A stretch of 64,000 nt of DNA from an uncultured Porphyromonadaceae bacterium (lineage in GTDB: Bacteria; Bacteroidota; Bacteroidia; Bacteroidales; Muribaculaceae), in the NCBI GenBank assembly GCA_902493335.1, contig CABUPJ010000014.1, positions 1-64,000 of the forward strand, given 5' to 3'. The position numbers were made by a program, and so were the translations under genes. Below are positions 53,123 through 62,754 of the stretch, piece by piece; position 1 is the first letter of the stretch, and the number at the start of each line of letters is the position of its first letter. The notes below the pieces were generated by a model. It did not search any database, had not been told where the DNA came from, and saw only the letters and a list, made by a program, of their open reading frames with translations.

Positions 53123-54541
53123 ATGGAGAAAAATAAGCAAAGCAGATTTGAAAGCAGTTATTCGGCCGACGAACACAGCGTGTTCTATGCGGCCAGTCAG
53201 GCAATAAGACGTCATGCCTCAGGCGGTAATGTACTGATTGCAGCAACGGTGTTGGCTCTGGTAGTTGCCAATATTCCGGCGATAAATCACTATTATTTTG
53301 ATTTTTGGAATCAGGAAGTCAGACTCCAGCTCGGAGACTTCAACATATTCAGCCACTCTGGCGAGCCGATGGACCTGCTCGCTTTTATCAACGACGCTCT
53401 GATGGCTGTTTTCTTCTTTTCGATAGGCCTTGAAATCAAGCGCGAAGTGCTTGTCGGCGAACTTTCCTCCTTCAAACAGGCTCTGCTGCCTATCGTCGCC
53501 GCAATAGGCGGCATGATTGTTCCCGTCGTGATATATATGTTTTTTGCAAAAGGAACAGACTACTCCGGCGGAGCGGCGATACCGATGGCTACCGACATTG
53601 CTTTCTCGCTCGGTGTGCTCGCCATGCTCGGACGGCGTGTTCCGGTGTCGCTCAAGATATTTCTGACGACCCTGGCGGTAGTCGATGATATTGGCGGCAT
53701 CATAGTCATCGCCGCATTCTATTCGACCCACATCGAGGCGATGCTTCTCGTCTATGCGGCAATCCTGCTCGGAGTGCTGCTGCTCGGCTCGCTGATGAGG
53801 ATTAAATCAAAAATTTTCTACCTCGGAGTCGGCGGCGTCGTGTGGTTTCTGTTCCTCAATTCAGGCATACACCCGACGATTGCCGGTGTTCTCGTGGCTT
53901 TCTGCGTGCCGGCGACTCCGGTCTTCGATCCCAAGCGTTATATAAAGATAATACGTTCGTCTATAGCACACTTCAGAGGGGAGGACGACAGGCTTCTTAC
54001 CCGTCGCACCATTCTCAACAAAGACCAGATGAACTGGCTCAAGGAAGTCGAGTCTGCGTCAGATAAAGTCATCTCGCCGCTGCAGGATCTCGAAGACTCG
54101 CTCCATCCGATAGTCAATTACTTCATCGTGCCTCTGTTTGCTTTTGCTAACGCCGGCATCTTCCTGTTGGGTACAGATCCGGCATCGGTCTTTGAAGGCA
54201 TATCGCTGGCTGTTGTCTGTGGTCTTGTCATCGGTAAGTTTACCGGTATTTTTGCCTTCTCATGGCTGACGGTCAAGCTGAAACTCGCACCGATGCCCGC
54301 ACATGCCAGTTGGGCTATGATGGCTTCCGTCGCCATGCTCGGCGGCATCGGCTTCACGGTCTCGCTCTTCATCGCCACCCTGTCGTTCGGTGGTGCGGGC
54401 GCCCATATGACCGACCTGCTCAATCATGCCAAGCTCGGCATCGTCGTCGGCTCACTCCTCTCGGGTATAATCGGCTTCCTGCTCCTCCACAAAACCCTTC
54501 CCAAAGCCTCCGAAATCACCTTGGAAGAGGCCGACGACTAA
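53123..54541 (+). CDS. nhaA: Na+/H+ antiporter NhaA
   Basis: The 472-residue protein has ~12 membrane segments and NhaA motifs: GLEIKREVLVGELSSFKQALLPI, IPMATDIAFSLGVLAMLG and TLAVVDDIGGIIVIA (the ion-binding aspartate pair). It exports Na+ in exchange for protons, setting pH and salt tolerance. At 472 residues it is longer than the ~390 of E. coli NhaA, chiefly from a C-terminal half insertion with charged DRLLTRRTILNKDQMNWLKEVESASDKVISPL. Its own unit. Confidence 0.94.
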   Translation: MEKNKQSRFESSYSADEHSVFYAASQAIRRHASGGNVLIAATVLALVVANIPAINHYYFDFWNQEVRLQLGDFNIFSHSGEPMDLLAFINDALMAVFFFSIGLEIKREVLVGELSSFKQALLPIVAAIGGMIVPVVIYMFFAKGTDYSGGAAIPMATDIAFSLGVLAMLGRRVPVSLKIFLTTLAVVDDIGGIIVIAAFYSTHIEAMLLVYAAILLGVLLLGSLMRIKSKIFYLGVGGVVWFLFLNSGIHPTIAGVLVAFCVPATPVFDPKRYIKIIRSSIAHFRGEDDRLLTRRTILNKDQMNWLKEVESASDKVISPLQDLEDSLHPIVNYFIVPLFAFANAGIFLLGTDPASVFEGISLAVVCGLVIGKFTGIFAFSWLTVKLKLAPMPAHASWAMMASVAMLGGIGFTVSLFIATLSFGGAGAHMTDLLNHAKLGIVVGSLLSGIIGFLLLHKTLPKASEITLEEADD

Positions 54542-54607
54542 ACGAAATGCAGTTTGCCGACCTTTCAAAAATACCTATTTTTGGCTATTTCAAATATAAT
54601 GAGGTTT

Positions 54608-54632
54608 AAGTAATTTTGCACTGTAATTACTT
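54608..54632 (+). promoter_or_regulatory. Promoter with palindromic operator, hemerythrin-LuxR gene
   Basis: TAATTTTG (54611-54618) matches TAnnTTTG. An exact 8-bp inverted repeat, AAGTAATT (54608-54615) and AATTACTT (54625-54632), with a 9-base spacer, covers it. This is the position of a repressor or autoregulator site, such as one bound by the LuxR domain of the same gene. Confidence 0.5.
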
Positions 54633-54658
54633 ACAAATGATTAGGTCGCAACAATATT

Positions 54659-55597
54659 ATGACTAAGACTGAATTTGACGCCAATGATACTCTCCGCTCG
54701 CTGATTAACAGATACCCTAAATTACTTATGGTACTGAGACGTTTTCGTATCTCGCTCGGATTCGGTAATGCCACTGTCGGAGAAGTATGCGGCAAAGAGG
54801 GTGTCGATGCGTCGACTTTCCTTGCCGTAGCCAACTATCTGTGCACAGGTAAGAAAGATAATGGAGCTATCGACCTGCATTCGCTGATGGAATATCTGCG
54901 CAACTCGCATGACTATTTTCTCGGTTTCGCCCTGCCGTCGATACGCCGCAAACTTCTCGAAGCGCTGCCGGTCGCTCAGCCCGACAGCGTCTCGCTGCTG
55001 ATATTGCGCTATTTCGACGATTATGTAGAAGAGGTCAAGGTACACATGGATTATGAAAACCGGTCGGTATTCCCCTATGTCGACGCCCTTCTCGCAGGTA
55101 ATCAGACCAGCGGATTCGACATAGCGAAGTTCGAGGCCAGCCATGCGCCTCTCGCACCTAAACTGCGTGAGCTTAAAGAAATTTTTGTAAGCCATTATCA
55201 GGTCAGCGGCAACGAAGACCTTCTGAATTCGGTGCTTTATGACATCATCACTTGTGAGCGCGACCTGCTGACACACTGCGCCGTCGAAGACAACATCTTC
55301 GTACCGGCAGTCGAACATCTTGAGCTAATGGTCAAACCGGTCGAGATTGAAACCAGAAAAGCCGACAGCGCTTCACGCGATAACGAGCTGACGCCGCGAG
55401 AGCGCGAGATTGTCGCCTGCATCGCCCGCGGCCTGTCGACAAAAGAAGTGGCAGACCGGCTGAATCTGTCGGCCCACACAGTCAACACCCATCGCCGCAA
55501 CATCAACTGCAAACTCGACATGCACTCTGCTTCAGCCATAACACTTTATGCTATAATGAACGGCATCATAGACATTTCTGAGGTGAAAAAATCTTGA
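54659..55597 (+). CDS. DUF542-hemerythrin-LuxR fusion regulator
   Basis: The 312-residue protein joins three parts: a ScdA/YtfE-type N-terminal DUF542 domain (about 1-60, TLRSLINRYPKLLMVLRRF), a hemerythrin-like di-iron helical bundle (about 80-225, HDYFLGF, HMDYENRSVFPY, SHAPLAPKLRELKEIFVSHY and HCAVEDNIFVPAVEHLE, with its usual His/Glu ligands) and a LuxR/GerE HTH (about 245-305, LTPREREIVACIARGLSTKEVADRLNLSAHTVNTHRRNINCKL). RIC-family di-iron proteins bind or repair NO- and oxygen-damaged iron; joined to an HTH, it suggests a direct gas or redox sensor that controls genes. It has a palindromic promoter and its own terminator. Confidence 0.82.
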   Translation: MTKTEFDANDTLRSLINRYPKLLMVLRRFRISLGFGNATVGEVCGKEGVDASTFLAVANYLCTGKKDNGAIDLHSLMEYLRNSHDYFLGFALPSIRRKLLEALPVAQPDSVSLLILRYFDDYVEEVKVHMDYENRSVFPYVDALLAGNQTSGFDIAKFEASHAPLAPKLRELKEIFVSHYQVSGNEDLLNSVLYDIITCERDLLTHCAVEDNIFVPAVEHLELMVKPVEIETRKADSASRDNELTPREREIVACIARGLSTKEVADRLNLSAHTVNTHRRNINCKLDMHSASAITLYAIMNGIIDISEVKKS

Positions 55598-55638
55598 TTG
55601 AAATAGGAAATTAATATAGAAACAAGTTTATAATCGGG

Positions 55639-55680
55639 CCCTGCAGGACTACAGTGATGTTATCTTGCAGGGATTTTTTT
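55639..55680 (+). terminator. Terminator of the hemerythrin-LuxR gene
   Basis: CCCTGCA (55639-55645) and TGCAGGG (55666-55672) form a stem ending in a T tract. Confidence 0.75.
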
Positions 55681-55742
55681 GTCTAATTGTCTAAAAATAA
55701 TATAAATCGCGAGAGTAATTTGCATTTTTCACATTTAAATGT

Positions 55743-55750
55743 TAATTTTG
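55743..55750 (+). promoter_or_regulatory. -7 promoter box of rprXY
   Basis: TAATTTTG matches TAnnTTTG; the start codon lies ~139 bases downstream, leaving a long leader. Confidence 0.5.
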
Positions 55751-55888
55751 ACGCGAAGTGTTAAAACATAAAATTCCGTTGGATAAATTTTCCAAAAACA
55801 AACATTAGTTTTAATTGTTAACATAATAAAGGTTAATCTAACGCCGGCTGTCAAAATGTTTTCGGTTTTAGGTTAAAATATTGAAGAG

Positions 55889-57421
55889 ATGAAGAAACAG
55901 ACAATCTGGATATTGACAATTTTGATGGCAGTGACCTTTTTAGGGTTGCTGTGGATTCAGATTATATATATGAAGAATATGGTCGAGATGCGTTATGAGC
56001 AGTTCACGCAGGGCGTCAGACAGAGCCTGCTCAACGTTGCCGTGCATCTCGAGCAGGACGAAGCGCTCTATTTCCTCGAAAAGGATGTCAACCAGATCAA
56101 GGCTTCGTCGCTCTATGCCCAGTATTACGGCGACCCTGTGACTCAGCTCGGCGGCGTGAAATATTCGTTTACGACGTCGTCGGGTCTTGAGGCTAATCTG
56201 ACAATCAAGGGTGACGCTTCAGAGATTAACAAGATACGCCGGGGCGACAAGGCCGTCGGACGCCACTATCAGAACATGCAGAATGTCTACCGTGACCACT
56301 ACCTCTATCAGAAAGGTATGCTCGACGATGTCATTCTCAATATAATTTCGACGGCCAGCGAACGTCCCATTGAAGAGCGCGCCGACTCGTCGCTTGTCAG
56401 GCGCTATCTCCGTGAAGAGCTTGACACGCTTGGTTTCAACGTACCCTTTGAGTTTGCTGTCGTAAACCATCTCGGCACAGTCCAGTATAAATCGGGCGGT
56501 TTTATGCCGACGACGACCGACAGCGACAATATGTTTGTCCAGACACTTTTCGCCAACAACACCTCGGGGCGTCCAAACTTTCTCAAAGTCTATTTCCCGA
56601 CCAAGGCCGATTTTATCTTCTCGTCAATCTCGTTTATGGTGCCCTCTTTCGCTTTCACGCTCATCATGCTGATTGTCTTTGTCTTCACGATTATCGTGGC
56701 GTTCAGGCAGAAGAAGCTCACCGAGATGAAAAACGACTTCATAAACAACATGACCCACGAGTTCAAGACGCCCATATCATCCATATCATTGGCAGCGCAG
56801 ATGCTTAACGATCAGACCGTCAGAAAGTCGCCCACGATGCTCCAGCAGATATCGACCGTCATCAACGACGAGACTAAGCGCCTGCGTTTCCAGGTCGAGA
56901 AAGTGCTTCAGATGTCGATGTTCGACCGACAGAAGACAACCCTCAAACTCGAGGATATCGACGCCAACCTCGCCATATTCAATATCGTAAATACATTCAA
57001 GCTCAAAGTCGAGAAATACGGCGGACATATCACCGCCCATCTTGACGCCATGGACGCTATCGTCAACGTCGACGAGATGCACTTCACCAACGTCATCTTC
57101 AACCTGCTCGACAACGCCGTCAAATACCGCGACCCCGACAAACCCCTTGACCTCAAGGTGCTGTCGCGTAACATCCCGGGCGAACGGCTCGAAATCACCA
57201 TCGCCGACAATGGCATAGGCATCCGTCGCGAGGACCTCAAGAAAATCTTCGAGAAATTCTTCCGTGTCTCTACGGGCAACCGCCACGACGTCAAAGGCTT
57301 CGGCCTCGGTCTGGCTTATGTCAAGAAGATGGTCAACGAACTCGGCGGCGAGATTAGCGTCGAGAGTACAATCAATGTAGGAACAAAATTTATAATTATA
57401 TTACCATTAACTAAAAATTAG
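55889..57421 (+). CDS. rprX: Sensor histidine kinase RprX
   Basis: The 510-residue kinase has an N-terminal membrane span (about 6-28), a periplasmic sensor (about 30-245), a second membrane span (about 250-270), a dimerisation/phospho-acceptor domain with NNMTHEFKTPISS (catalytic His), and an HATPase domain with NVIFNLLDNAVKY (N), DNGIGI (G1) and GFGLGLAYVKK (G2). The gene is followed by rprY after 6 bases. In Bacteroides, RprXY was linked to tetracycline and stress responses. The signal is not known. Confidence 0.88.
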   Translation: MKKQTIWILTILMAVTFLGLLWIQIIYMKNMVEMRYEQFTQGVRQSLLNVAVHLEQDEALYFLEKDVNQIKASSLYAQYYGDPVTQLGGVKYSFTTSSGLEANLTIKGDASEINKIRRGDKAVGRHYQNMQNVYRDHYLYQKGMLDDVILNIISTASERPIEERADSSLVRRYLREELDTLGFNVPFEFAVVNHLGTVQYKSGGFMPTTTDSDNMFVQTLFANNTSGRPNFLKVYFPTKADFIFSSISFMVPSFAFTLIMLIVFVFTIIVAFRQKKLTEMKNDFINNMTHEFKTPISSISLAAQMLNDQTVRKSPTMLQQISTVINDETKRLRFQVEKVLQMSMFDRQKTTLKLEDIDANLAIFNIVNTFKLKVEKYGGHITAHLDAMDAIVNVDEMHFTNVIFNLLDNAVKYRDPDKPLDLKVLSRNIPGERLEITIADNGIGIRREDLKKIFEKFFRVSTGNRHDVKGFGLGLAYVKKMVNELGGEISVESTINVGTKFIIILPLTKN

Positions 57422-57427
57422 CTTATT

Positions 57428-58135
<708 letters not shown>

Positions 58136-58166
58136 CGGCCTCCGTCCGATAGAAAACAACATACAC

Positions 58167-58212
58167 AACCGACAGCCGGGAAAACTGACAAACGTTCTCC
58201 CGACTGCCGGTT
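58167..58212 (+). terminator. Imperfect hairpin after rprY
   Basis: An AACCG-CAG-CGGGA arm and its imperfect complement (two mismatches) frame a 15-base loop. No T-run follows, so it may be a weak terminator. Confidence 0.35.
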
Positions 58213-58261
58213 GTTACGCTGAATACCTTGACTCACATAACCAAAACCAATACCTGACCTT

Positions 58262-60001
58262 ATGAAAAAACTTATTTTCGCCCTTGGGGCAGCCGCGGCA
58301 GCGCTCGCCGCAGCCGCAGCGACGGTAAATGACTACACCAGTCAGACCTATTGCAATCCTCTCGACATCGATTACACCTATATGATTTATAATTCCGACA
58401 AGGATATATCGTATCGTGCCGGCGCCGATCCCGCCGTAGTCGAGTTCAGAGACGAATACTACATGTTTGTCACTCGCTCGCACGGCTACTGGCGCTCAAA
58501 AGATCTCCTCGACTGGGAGTTTGTCAAGCCCGGACGCAACTGGTATCCGCAGGGCTGCAACGCACCTGCGGCGCATAACTACAAAGACTCGGTGCTCTAT
58601 GTCTGCGGCGACCCGTCGGGAGCCATGAGCGTGCTCTATACCGACGACCCCGCTTCCGGCGACTGGGAGGCGACACCGGCAATTCTACATGACCTTCAGG
58701 ACCCCGACCTCTTCATTGACGACGACGGCCGAGCCTATATGTTCTGGGGTTCGTCGAACGTCTATCCGATACGCGGCGTCGAGCTTGACCGCAACCATCG
58801 CTTTCTGCGCAAAGGCGAGCAGAAAGAACTCTTCGGCCTCGACCTCGCAAAACATGGATGGGAGCGTTTCGGCGAGAACCACCTCGACACCGTCACCAAC
58901 CTCGGCGGCTTTATAGAGGGCGCATGGCTCACGAAACACAACGGCAAGTATTATATGCAGTATGCGGCCCCCGGCACCGAGTTTAACGTCTATGCCGACG
59001 GCGTCTATGTCGCCGACAGCCCTATGGGACCGTATCACTATCAGTCTCATAACCCTGTGTCATATAAGCCCGGCGGTTATATCAACGGTGCCGGCCACGG
59101 CAGCACCGTCAAAGGTCCCGGCGGCAAATACTGGCATTTCGCCTCTATGGCTCTGTCAATCAACGTCAACTGGGAGCGTCGTCTCTGCATGTTCCCTGCC
59201 GGATTCGACACCGACGGCATCATGTATGTCGATACCCGTTTCGGCGACTACCCCCGCTATGCGCCCGGTGAGGGAGTCAAAGCCGGCAAGTTCCGTGGCT
59301 GGATGCTGCTCTCTTACGGCAAGCCCGTCACAGTCTCGTCATCGGCCGGCGATTTTGATGCCTCGGCTCTCACCGACGAGCAGACAAAGACCTATTGGCT
59401 CGCTGTCGCCAACGATGAGCGCCAGTGGGTGACGATAGACCTCGAGGAGCTGTGCGATGTCAATGCCCTGCAGATCAACTATCACGACTACAAGAGCGAT
59501 ATGTACGGCCGTTATGACGGGCTGCGTCACCGCTATACGGTCGAGGCTTCGGCCGATGGCGATAACTGGCAGACCATAGCCGACCGCAGCGGCAGCTATA
59601 AAGACACTCCCAATGCCTATATCGAACTTCCCGAGGCTGTCACGGCCCGTTATGTCCGTTATCGTAACATTGATGTGCCGACTCCGGCGCTCGCTATCTC
59701 CGAGTTTCGCGTCTTCGGCCTCGGCCATGGAAAAAAACCGGTTGCACCCAGAAATCTCAGTGTCGCCCGTGACAGCGACCGCCGCGACGCCGTCATAAGC
59801 TGGACTCCCGTCAAAGGCGCTCAGGGCTACAATGTCCTTTGGGGTATAGCTCCCGACAAGCTCTACAGCTCGTGGATGGTATATGGCGACGACAGTCTCA
59901 CATTGCGTGCTCTCACAACAGATCAGAGCTACTACTTTGCCGTCGAAGCCTTCAACGAGAACGGCGTCTCGTCTCAGACCCGCACCGTCTTTGTTGAATG
60001 A
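58262..60001 (+). CDS. Glycoside hydrolase family 43 enzyme with F5/8-type and fibronectin domains
   Basis: The 579-residue secreted enzyme has a signal peptide (about residues 1-21), a GH43 five-bladed propeller (about 40-340: AGADPAVV general base, DPDLFIDDDG and the EGAWLTKHN general acid), a galactose-binding/F5/8 C module (about 360-480, with TYWLAVANDERQWVTIDLEEL and ARYVRYRNIDVP), and a fibronectin type III-like domain (about 490-578). It should hydrolyse alpha-L-arabinofuranosyl or beta-xylosyl linkages in plant glycans. It is alone, with no SusC/SusD pair in view. Confidence 0.88.
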   Translation: MKKLIFALGAAAAALAAAAATVNDYTSQTYCNPLDIDYTYMIYNSDKDISYRAGADPAVVEFRDEYYMFVTRSHGYWRSKDLLDWEFVKPGRNWYPQGCNAPAAHNYKDSVLYVCGDPSGAMSVLYTDDPASGDWEATPAILHDLQDPDLFIDDDGRAYMFWGSSNVYPIRGVELDRNHRFLRKGEQKELFGLDLAKHGWERFGENHLDTVTNLGGFIEGAWLTKHNGKYYMQYAAPGTEFNVYADGVYVADSPMGPYHYQSHNPVSYKPGGYINGAGHGSTVKGPGGKYWHFASMALSINVNWERRLCMFPAGFDTDGIMYVDTRFGDYPRYAPGEGVKAGKFRGWMLLSYGKPVTVSSSAGDFDASALTDEQTKTYWLAVANDERQWVTIDLEELCDVNALQINYHDYKSDMYGRYDGLRHRYTVEASADGDNWQTIADRSGSYKDTPNAYIELPEAVTARYVRYRNIDVPTPALAISEFRVFGLGHGKKPVAPRNLSVARDSDRRDAVISWTPVKGAQGYNVLWGIAPDKLYSSWMVYGDDSLTLRALTTDQSYYFAVEAFNENGVSSQTRTVFVE

Positions 60002-60022
60002 CAGACATGATGGTTGACGTAT

Positions 60023-60061
60023 AAAAAGGCCGGGTACAAAATATTTGTTCCCGGCTTTTTT
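60023..60061 (+). terminator. Terminator of the GH43 gene
   Basis: AAAAAG-GCCGGG with CCCGGC-TTTTTT around an A/T-rich loop; also serves the convergent gene. Confidence 0.78.
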
Positions 60062-60075
60062 GGTAGAAAGTTAGA

Positions 60076-60753
60076 TTACCGGTATTTGAAAGCGACAATC
60101 CCGGCAAGTATTATATCGGCGATTTGAACGCCTGCTATAATGCGTTCCAGGGTACTTTTGCGCTTTAATGATAAAATCAGCGAATATATCCAGTACGCAG
60201 CCGCAGGGATAATGATGATAGACGATATCTGAACCCACATCATTACGTTATGGAAACTGTCGCTTTCAGTATCGCCTGACGCACATATTAAAGAAATAAG
60301 TATACTGCTGATGACGGTTATCGATATCAACCTCATGATTAATATCGATACAGGCTCATTGTTTTGCCTCGTTATGCCGTCGAATGAACGATTCAGCAGA
60401 TTGTAGCCGGTTAGGCAGATAAATCCATTCAATATGCCGAACATTGGCAGGGCGTATATCTGTGATACGGCCAAGGGATAAGTCTCCATTCCGGATAATC
60501 CCGTTGCATCCAGAAGCATCAGGTCAATTACATATACAGGCAGACAGAATACAAAGAGGAAACCCCATCTGTTGTCGTTGCTGAATTTCAAATTTAGACA
60601 AAGGTATGAAATCAGGAAATACGAGGCAACGATTATTAAGGCTCCATATAGATTGTCGCAATAAAAAATACTTTGTGGTATAGCCAAAGCAAGTGTGGTG
60701 GCTGTTACCAATCCGAGATTGGAGGGAACTGTCGCCTGTTTCAGTAAATTCAT
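60076..60753 (-). CDS. Multi-span membrane protein of unknown function
   Basis: The start MNLLKQ (ATG) is preferred: a longer frame would use a TTG codon that is part of the -7 promoter box (60781-60788). The ~225-residue protein has six or so hydrophobic segments (e.g. LYGALIIVASYFLISYLCLNL, WGFLFVFCLPVYVIDLMLL, ALPMFGILNGFICLTGY, IMRLISITVISSILISLICA, VQISSIIIIPAAAYWIYSLILSL). No family was recognised. It is relatively AT-rich, convergent with the GH43 gene and divergent from the PerR-like gene. Probably an orphan inner-membrane protein. Confidence 0.6.
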   Translation of the reverse strand: MNLLKQATVPSNLGLVTATTLALAIPQSIFYCDNLYGALIIVASYFLISYLCLNLKFSNDNRWGFLFVFCLPVYVIDLMLLDATGLSGMETYPLAVSQIYALPMFGILNGFICLTGYNLLNRSFDGITRQNNEPVSILIMRLISITVISSILISLICASGDTESDSFHNVMMWVQISSIIIIPAAAYWIYSLILSLKRKSTLERIIAGVQIADIILAGIVAFKYR

Positions 60754-60780
60754 GCTGTAACGATCAATAATGTGTGATGG

Positions 60781-60788
60781 CAAAGATA
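60781..60788 (-). promoter_or_regulatory. -7 promoter box for the orphan membrane protein
   Basis: On the minus strand TATCTTTG matches TAnnTTTG, 28 bases before the ATG start; it also decides against the longer TTG start. Confidence 0.5.
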
Positions 60789-60898
60789 CGAAAAATTACA
60801 TATGTTTTCGTTCTGTGTTTTATATGACTTTCGCTTCATGATTGCCTCTCTTTTTCAGCCTTTTTTCATCGGAATTTGCTGATACCGAAAAATTATTC

Positions 60899-60906
60899 TA
60901 AATTTG
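60899..60906 (+). promoter_or_regulatory. -7 promoter box for the PerR-like gene
   Basis: TAAATTTG matches TAnnTTTG only 8 bases before the ATG, so the mRNA would be nearly leaderless. Confidence 0.45.
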
Positions 60907-60914
60907 TAAGCGTT

Positions 60915-61346
60915 ATGACTGAAGCTATGCACCATTATACTGTAAAAGAGCTCGCAGCTATGCTTGAACCTTCGGGCCTCAGACCTTCGCCCCAGCGTTT
61001 GGCCGTGCTGTCATATCTCAGCCACAGCACTACTCATCCGACTGTCGATGAGATTTATAGGGCTTTGCAGCCTGATAATCCAAGCCTGTCGCGTGCGACT
61101 GTCTACAATACCTTGAACTCGCTTGTCGCCAACGGCATCGTGCGAGAGCTTGATATCGATACTTCAAACCGTCGCTATGATTTCGCGGCTTCGGCCCCTC
61201 ACGCTCACTTCTTTTGTCGCAATTGCGGCCGTGTCATTGACGTCGATATGAAAGGCATCGAACTGCCGCGCTCGGCCGACTTTGTCGTCGAGCAGCTCAA
61301 TGTCAATTTCAAAGGCCTCTGCGCCGAATGCGCAAAGGCCGATTAA
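60915..61346 (+). CDS. perR: Fur family regulator (PerR-like)
   Basis: The start MTEAMHHYTVKEL is used; the upstream TTG extension would overlap the promoter. The ~143-residue protein has a winged-helix domain (about 10-80, RPSPQRLAVLSYLSHSTTHPTVDEIYRALQPDNPSLSRATVYNTLNSLV) and a metal-binding domain with HAHFFCRNCGRVID and CAEC, i.e. both structural zinc CxxC pairs. It represses oxidative-stress genes and loses DNA binding when peroxide oxidises its regulatory iron site. In this window a rubrerythrin gene is a plausible target. It is divergent from a membrane gene and ends directly against the SGNH gene. Confidence 0.85.
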   Translation: MTEAMHHYTVKELAAMLEPSGLRPSPQRLAVLSYLSHSTTHPTVDEIYRALQPDNPSLSRATVYNTLNSLVANGIVRELDIDTSNRRYDFAASAPHAHFFCRNCGRVIDVDMKGIELPRSADFVVEQLNVNFKGLCAECAKAD

Positions 61347-62429
61347 TCATTCAATTCCATATTTGGCAAGAATATCGAGCAGAGGCTGCTTGATAGACTG
61401 CATCCACAGATAGTAGCCTAAGTCCGATGGATGCGTGCCGTCGCATGTCGTCTCGTGATTGTCTCCTGCGGTCGGTTCGATGAAGTAGATGTTGGGGTCG
61501 TCGGCCATGGCTTCGGTGACGACACGTCGGGCCATATCCTGTTTTGCCTGTTCGGCGGCATTATATTTGGTGTCAAAATTGCGGTGTTCGCGGTAGATGG
61601 TCTGCATGAATATCACCGGTGTCGTCGGATGTTTGGCTCTCAGCGTGGCCATAAACGGTTTGAAGTTGGCTTCTATTTCCTCGGCTGTCGGATTCGAGAA
61701 TGCGTCGAAGACAAAAGCGTCGGCATCGGTGTCGGCGAGCACCCGCGCAAACGACTGCTGGAGTTTTGAGTTGCCGCTCACGCCCAGTGCCGGCGTGTGG
61801 ATTCCCGTGGCGCGTTCAAACTGCATGGGGTAGGCCATACCCGGGCGTGACGTGGCGATGCCGTGGGTGAAGCTCGACCCCCAGAAAACGACACGGTGGC
61901 GGAAAGGATTGGCGATCGGACGGACATAGCACCCCGGGGTCACGCCTATCGAAATCGAATCGACAATCGATATTATCGGCAGATACAGCAGGCACTCTTT
62001 GTTGCCCGGGGCCATGTTTGACACGAGTTCGAGAATTTCGTCGTCTTTCTTGCGCGGAGTGTTGTTGCCCGCATAAATCCAGCGGCCATCGGCGTCTTTG
62101 ATATAGAGATCGGCGCCGGCGGCTGTCAGATTGGTCTCGTTGTAGGCCGAGTTCTTTTTTATATAATCGATTGTGAAATATATGCGGTCGCTGTTTGTCT
62201 CGAAGGCGAGGGCGAGTCCGGCAGGCTGCTGCACGAGGGTATTGCGCTGATAGTCGGTGAAACCGCCATAGCGGGCTGTGTCGACTCGCGCGTAGCGTCG
62301 CGGCGTGTCCATCAGCTTGTTGATGAGGGTCAGTTCGTGGCCGCTGATAAATTCGAGCGGGGGCAATTTCTTCGCTTCCATAGTCAGGGCGGCGAGGGCG
62401 AAGAAGAGGAAAAGAACTGCTTTTTTCAT
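61347..62429 (-). CDS. SGNH/GDSL hydrolase
   Basis: The start MKKAVLFLFFALAALT gives a clean signal peptide (~20 residues). The ~360-residue protein has an N-terminal jelly-roll-like domain (about 25-165) and an SGNH domain with WGSSFTHGIATSRP (Ser), GVSGNSKLQQ (Gly/Asn) and CDGTHPSDLGYYLW (Asp-His). Esterases of this kind remove acetyl groups from carbohydrates in the periplasm or at the surface. It is the last gene of the run ispH-exonuclease-lipoprotein-SGNH. The stop touches that of the PerR-like gene without a terminator. Confidence 0.85.
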   Translation of the reverse strand: MKKAVLFLFFALAALTMEAKKLPPLEFISGHELTLINKLMDTPRRYARVDTARYGGFTDYQRNTLVQQPAGLALAFETNSDRIYFTIDYIKKNSAYNETNLTAAGADLYIKDADGRWIYAGNNTPRKKDDEILELVSNMAPGNKECLLYLPIISIVDSISIGVTPGCYVRPIANPFRHRVVFWGSSFTHGIATSRPGMAYPMQFERATGIHTPALGVSGNSKLQQSFARVLADTDADAFVFDAFSNPTAEEIEANFKPFMATLRAKHPTTPVIFMQTIYREHRNFDTKYNAAEQAKQDMARRVVTEAMADDPNIYFIEPTAGDNHETTCDGTHPSDLGYYLWMQSIKQPLLDILAKYGIE

Positions 62430-62445
62430 GGTTGTCATCAATGTG

Positions 62446-62754
62446 TTATAGTCGTGTCACAATCCCGAGCGAGTCGGCCAAAAGGTCTTCTGCCTCCGAT
62501 ATATAGATTCCCGCCAGAGTCTCGTATCCGGCCTTGCGAAGCCGGTTTTCTCGTACTCTGATGTCGATGAGAGCGCGCTGGCGGTCGGTGGTTCCTTCGG
62601 CTGTCGAGGCCACCGCGGCGACGTCTTTGCGCGCTTGTTCGACAGTGCGGTTTATGTCGGCTTTCGACGGCCGGTTGCGGTTGTCGCCGCCTCCGCACGA
62701 ACTGATCGTGACAGCCGCAGCGGCGGCCAATATTATCATTGCAAGGTGTTTCAT
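62446..62754 (-). CDS. Small lipoprotein
   Basis: The start MKHLAMIILAAAAAV is used (ATGA overlap with the exonuclease stop); the longer frame upstream is only a shadow of the exonuclease. The ~102-residue protein has a lipobox ISSC near residue 20, then GGGDNRNRPSKAD and a helical region (RTVEQARKDVAAVAST..., ALIDIRVRENRLRKAGYETLAGIYISEAEDLL). Likely an outer membrane lipoprotein with a coiled-coil. Function unknown. Confidence 0.65.
   Translation of the reverse strand: MKHLAMIILAAAAAVTISSCGGGDNRNRPSKADINRTVEQARKDVAAVASTAEGTTDRQRALIDIRVRENRLRKAGYETLAGIYISEAEDLLADSLGIVTRL

Noticed and set aside
60754..60783. TTG start for the orphan membrane protein
   Set aside because: The TTG is part of the promoter box itself, so it would not be in the transcript.
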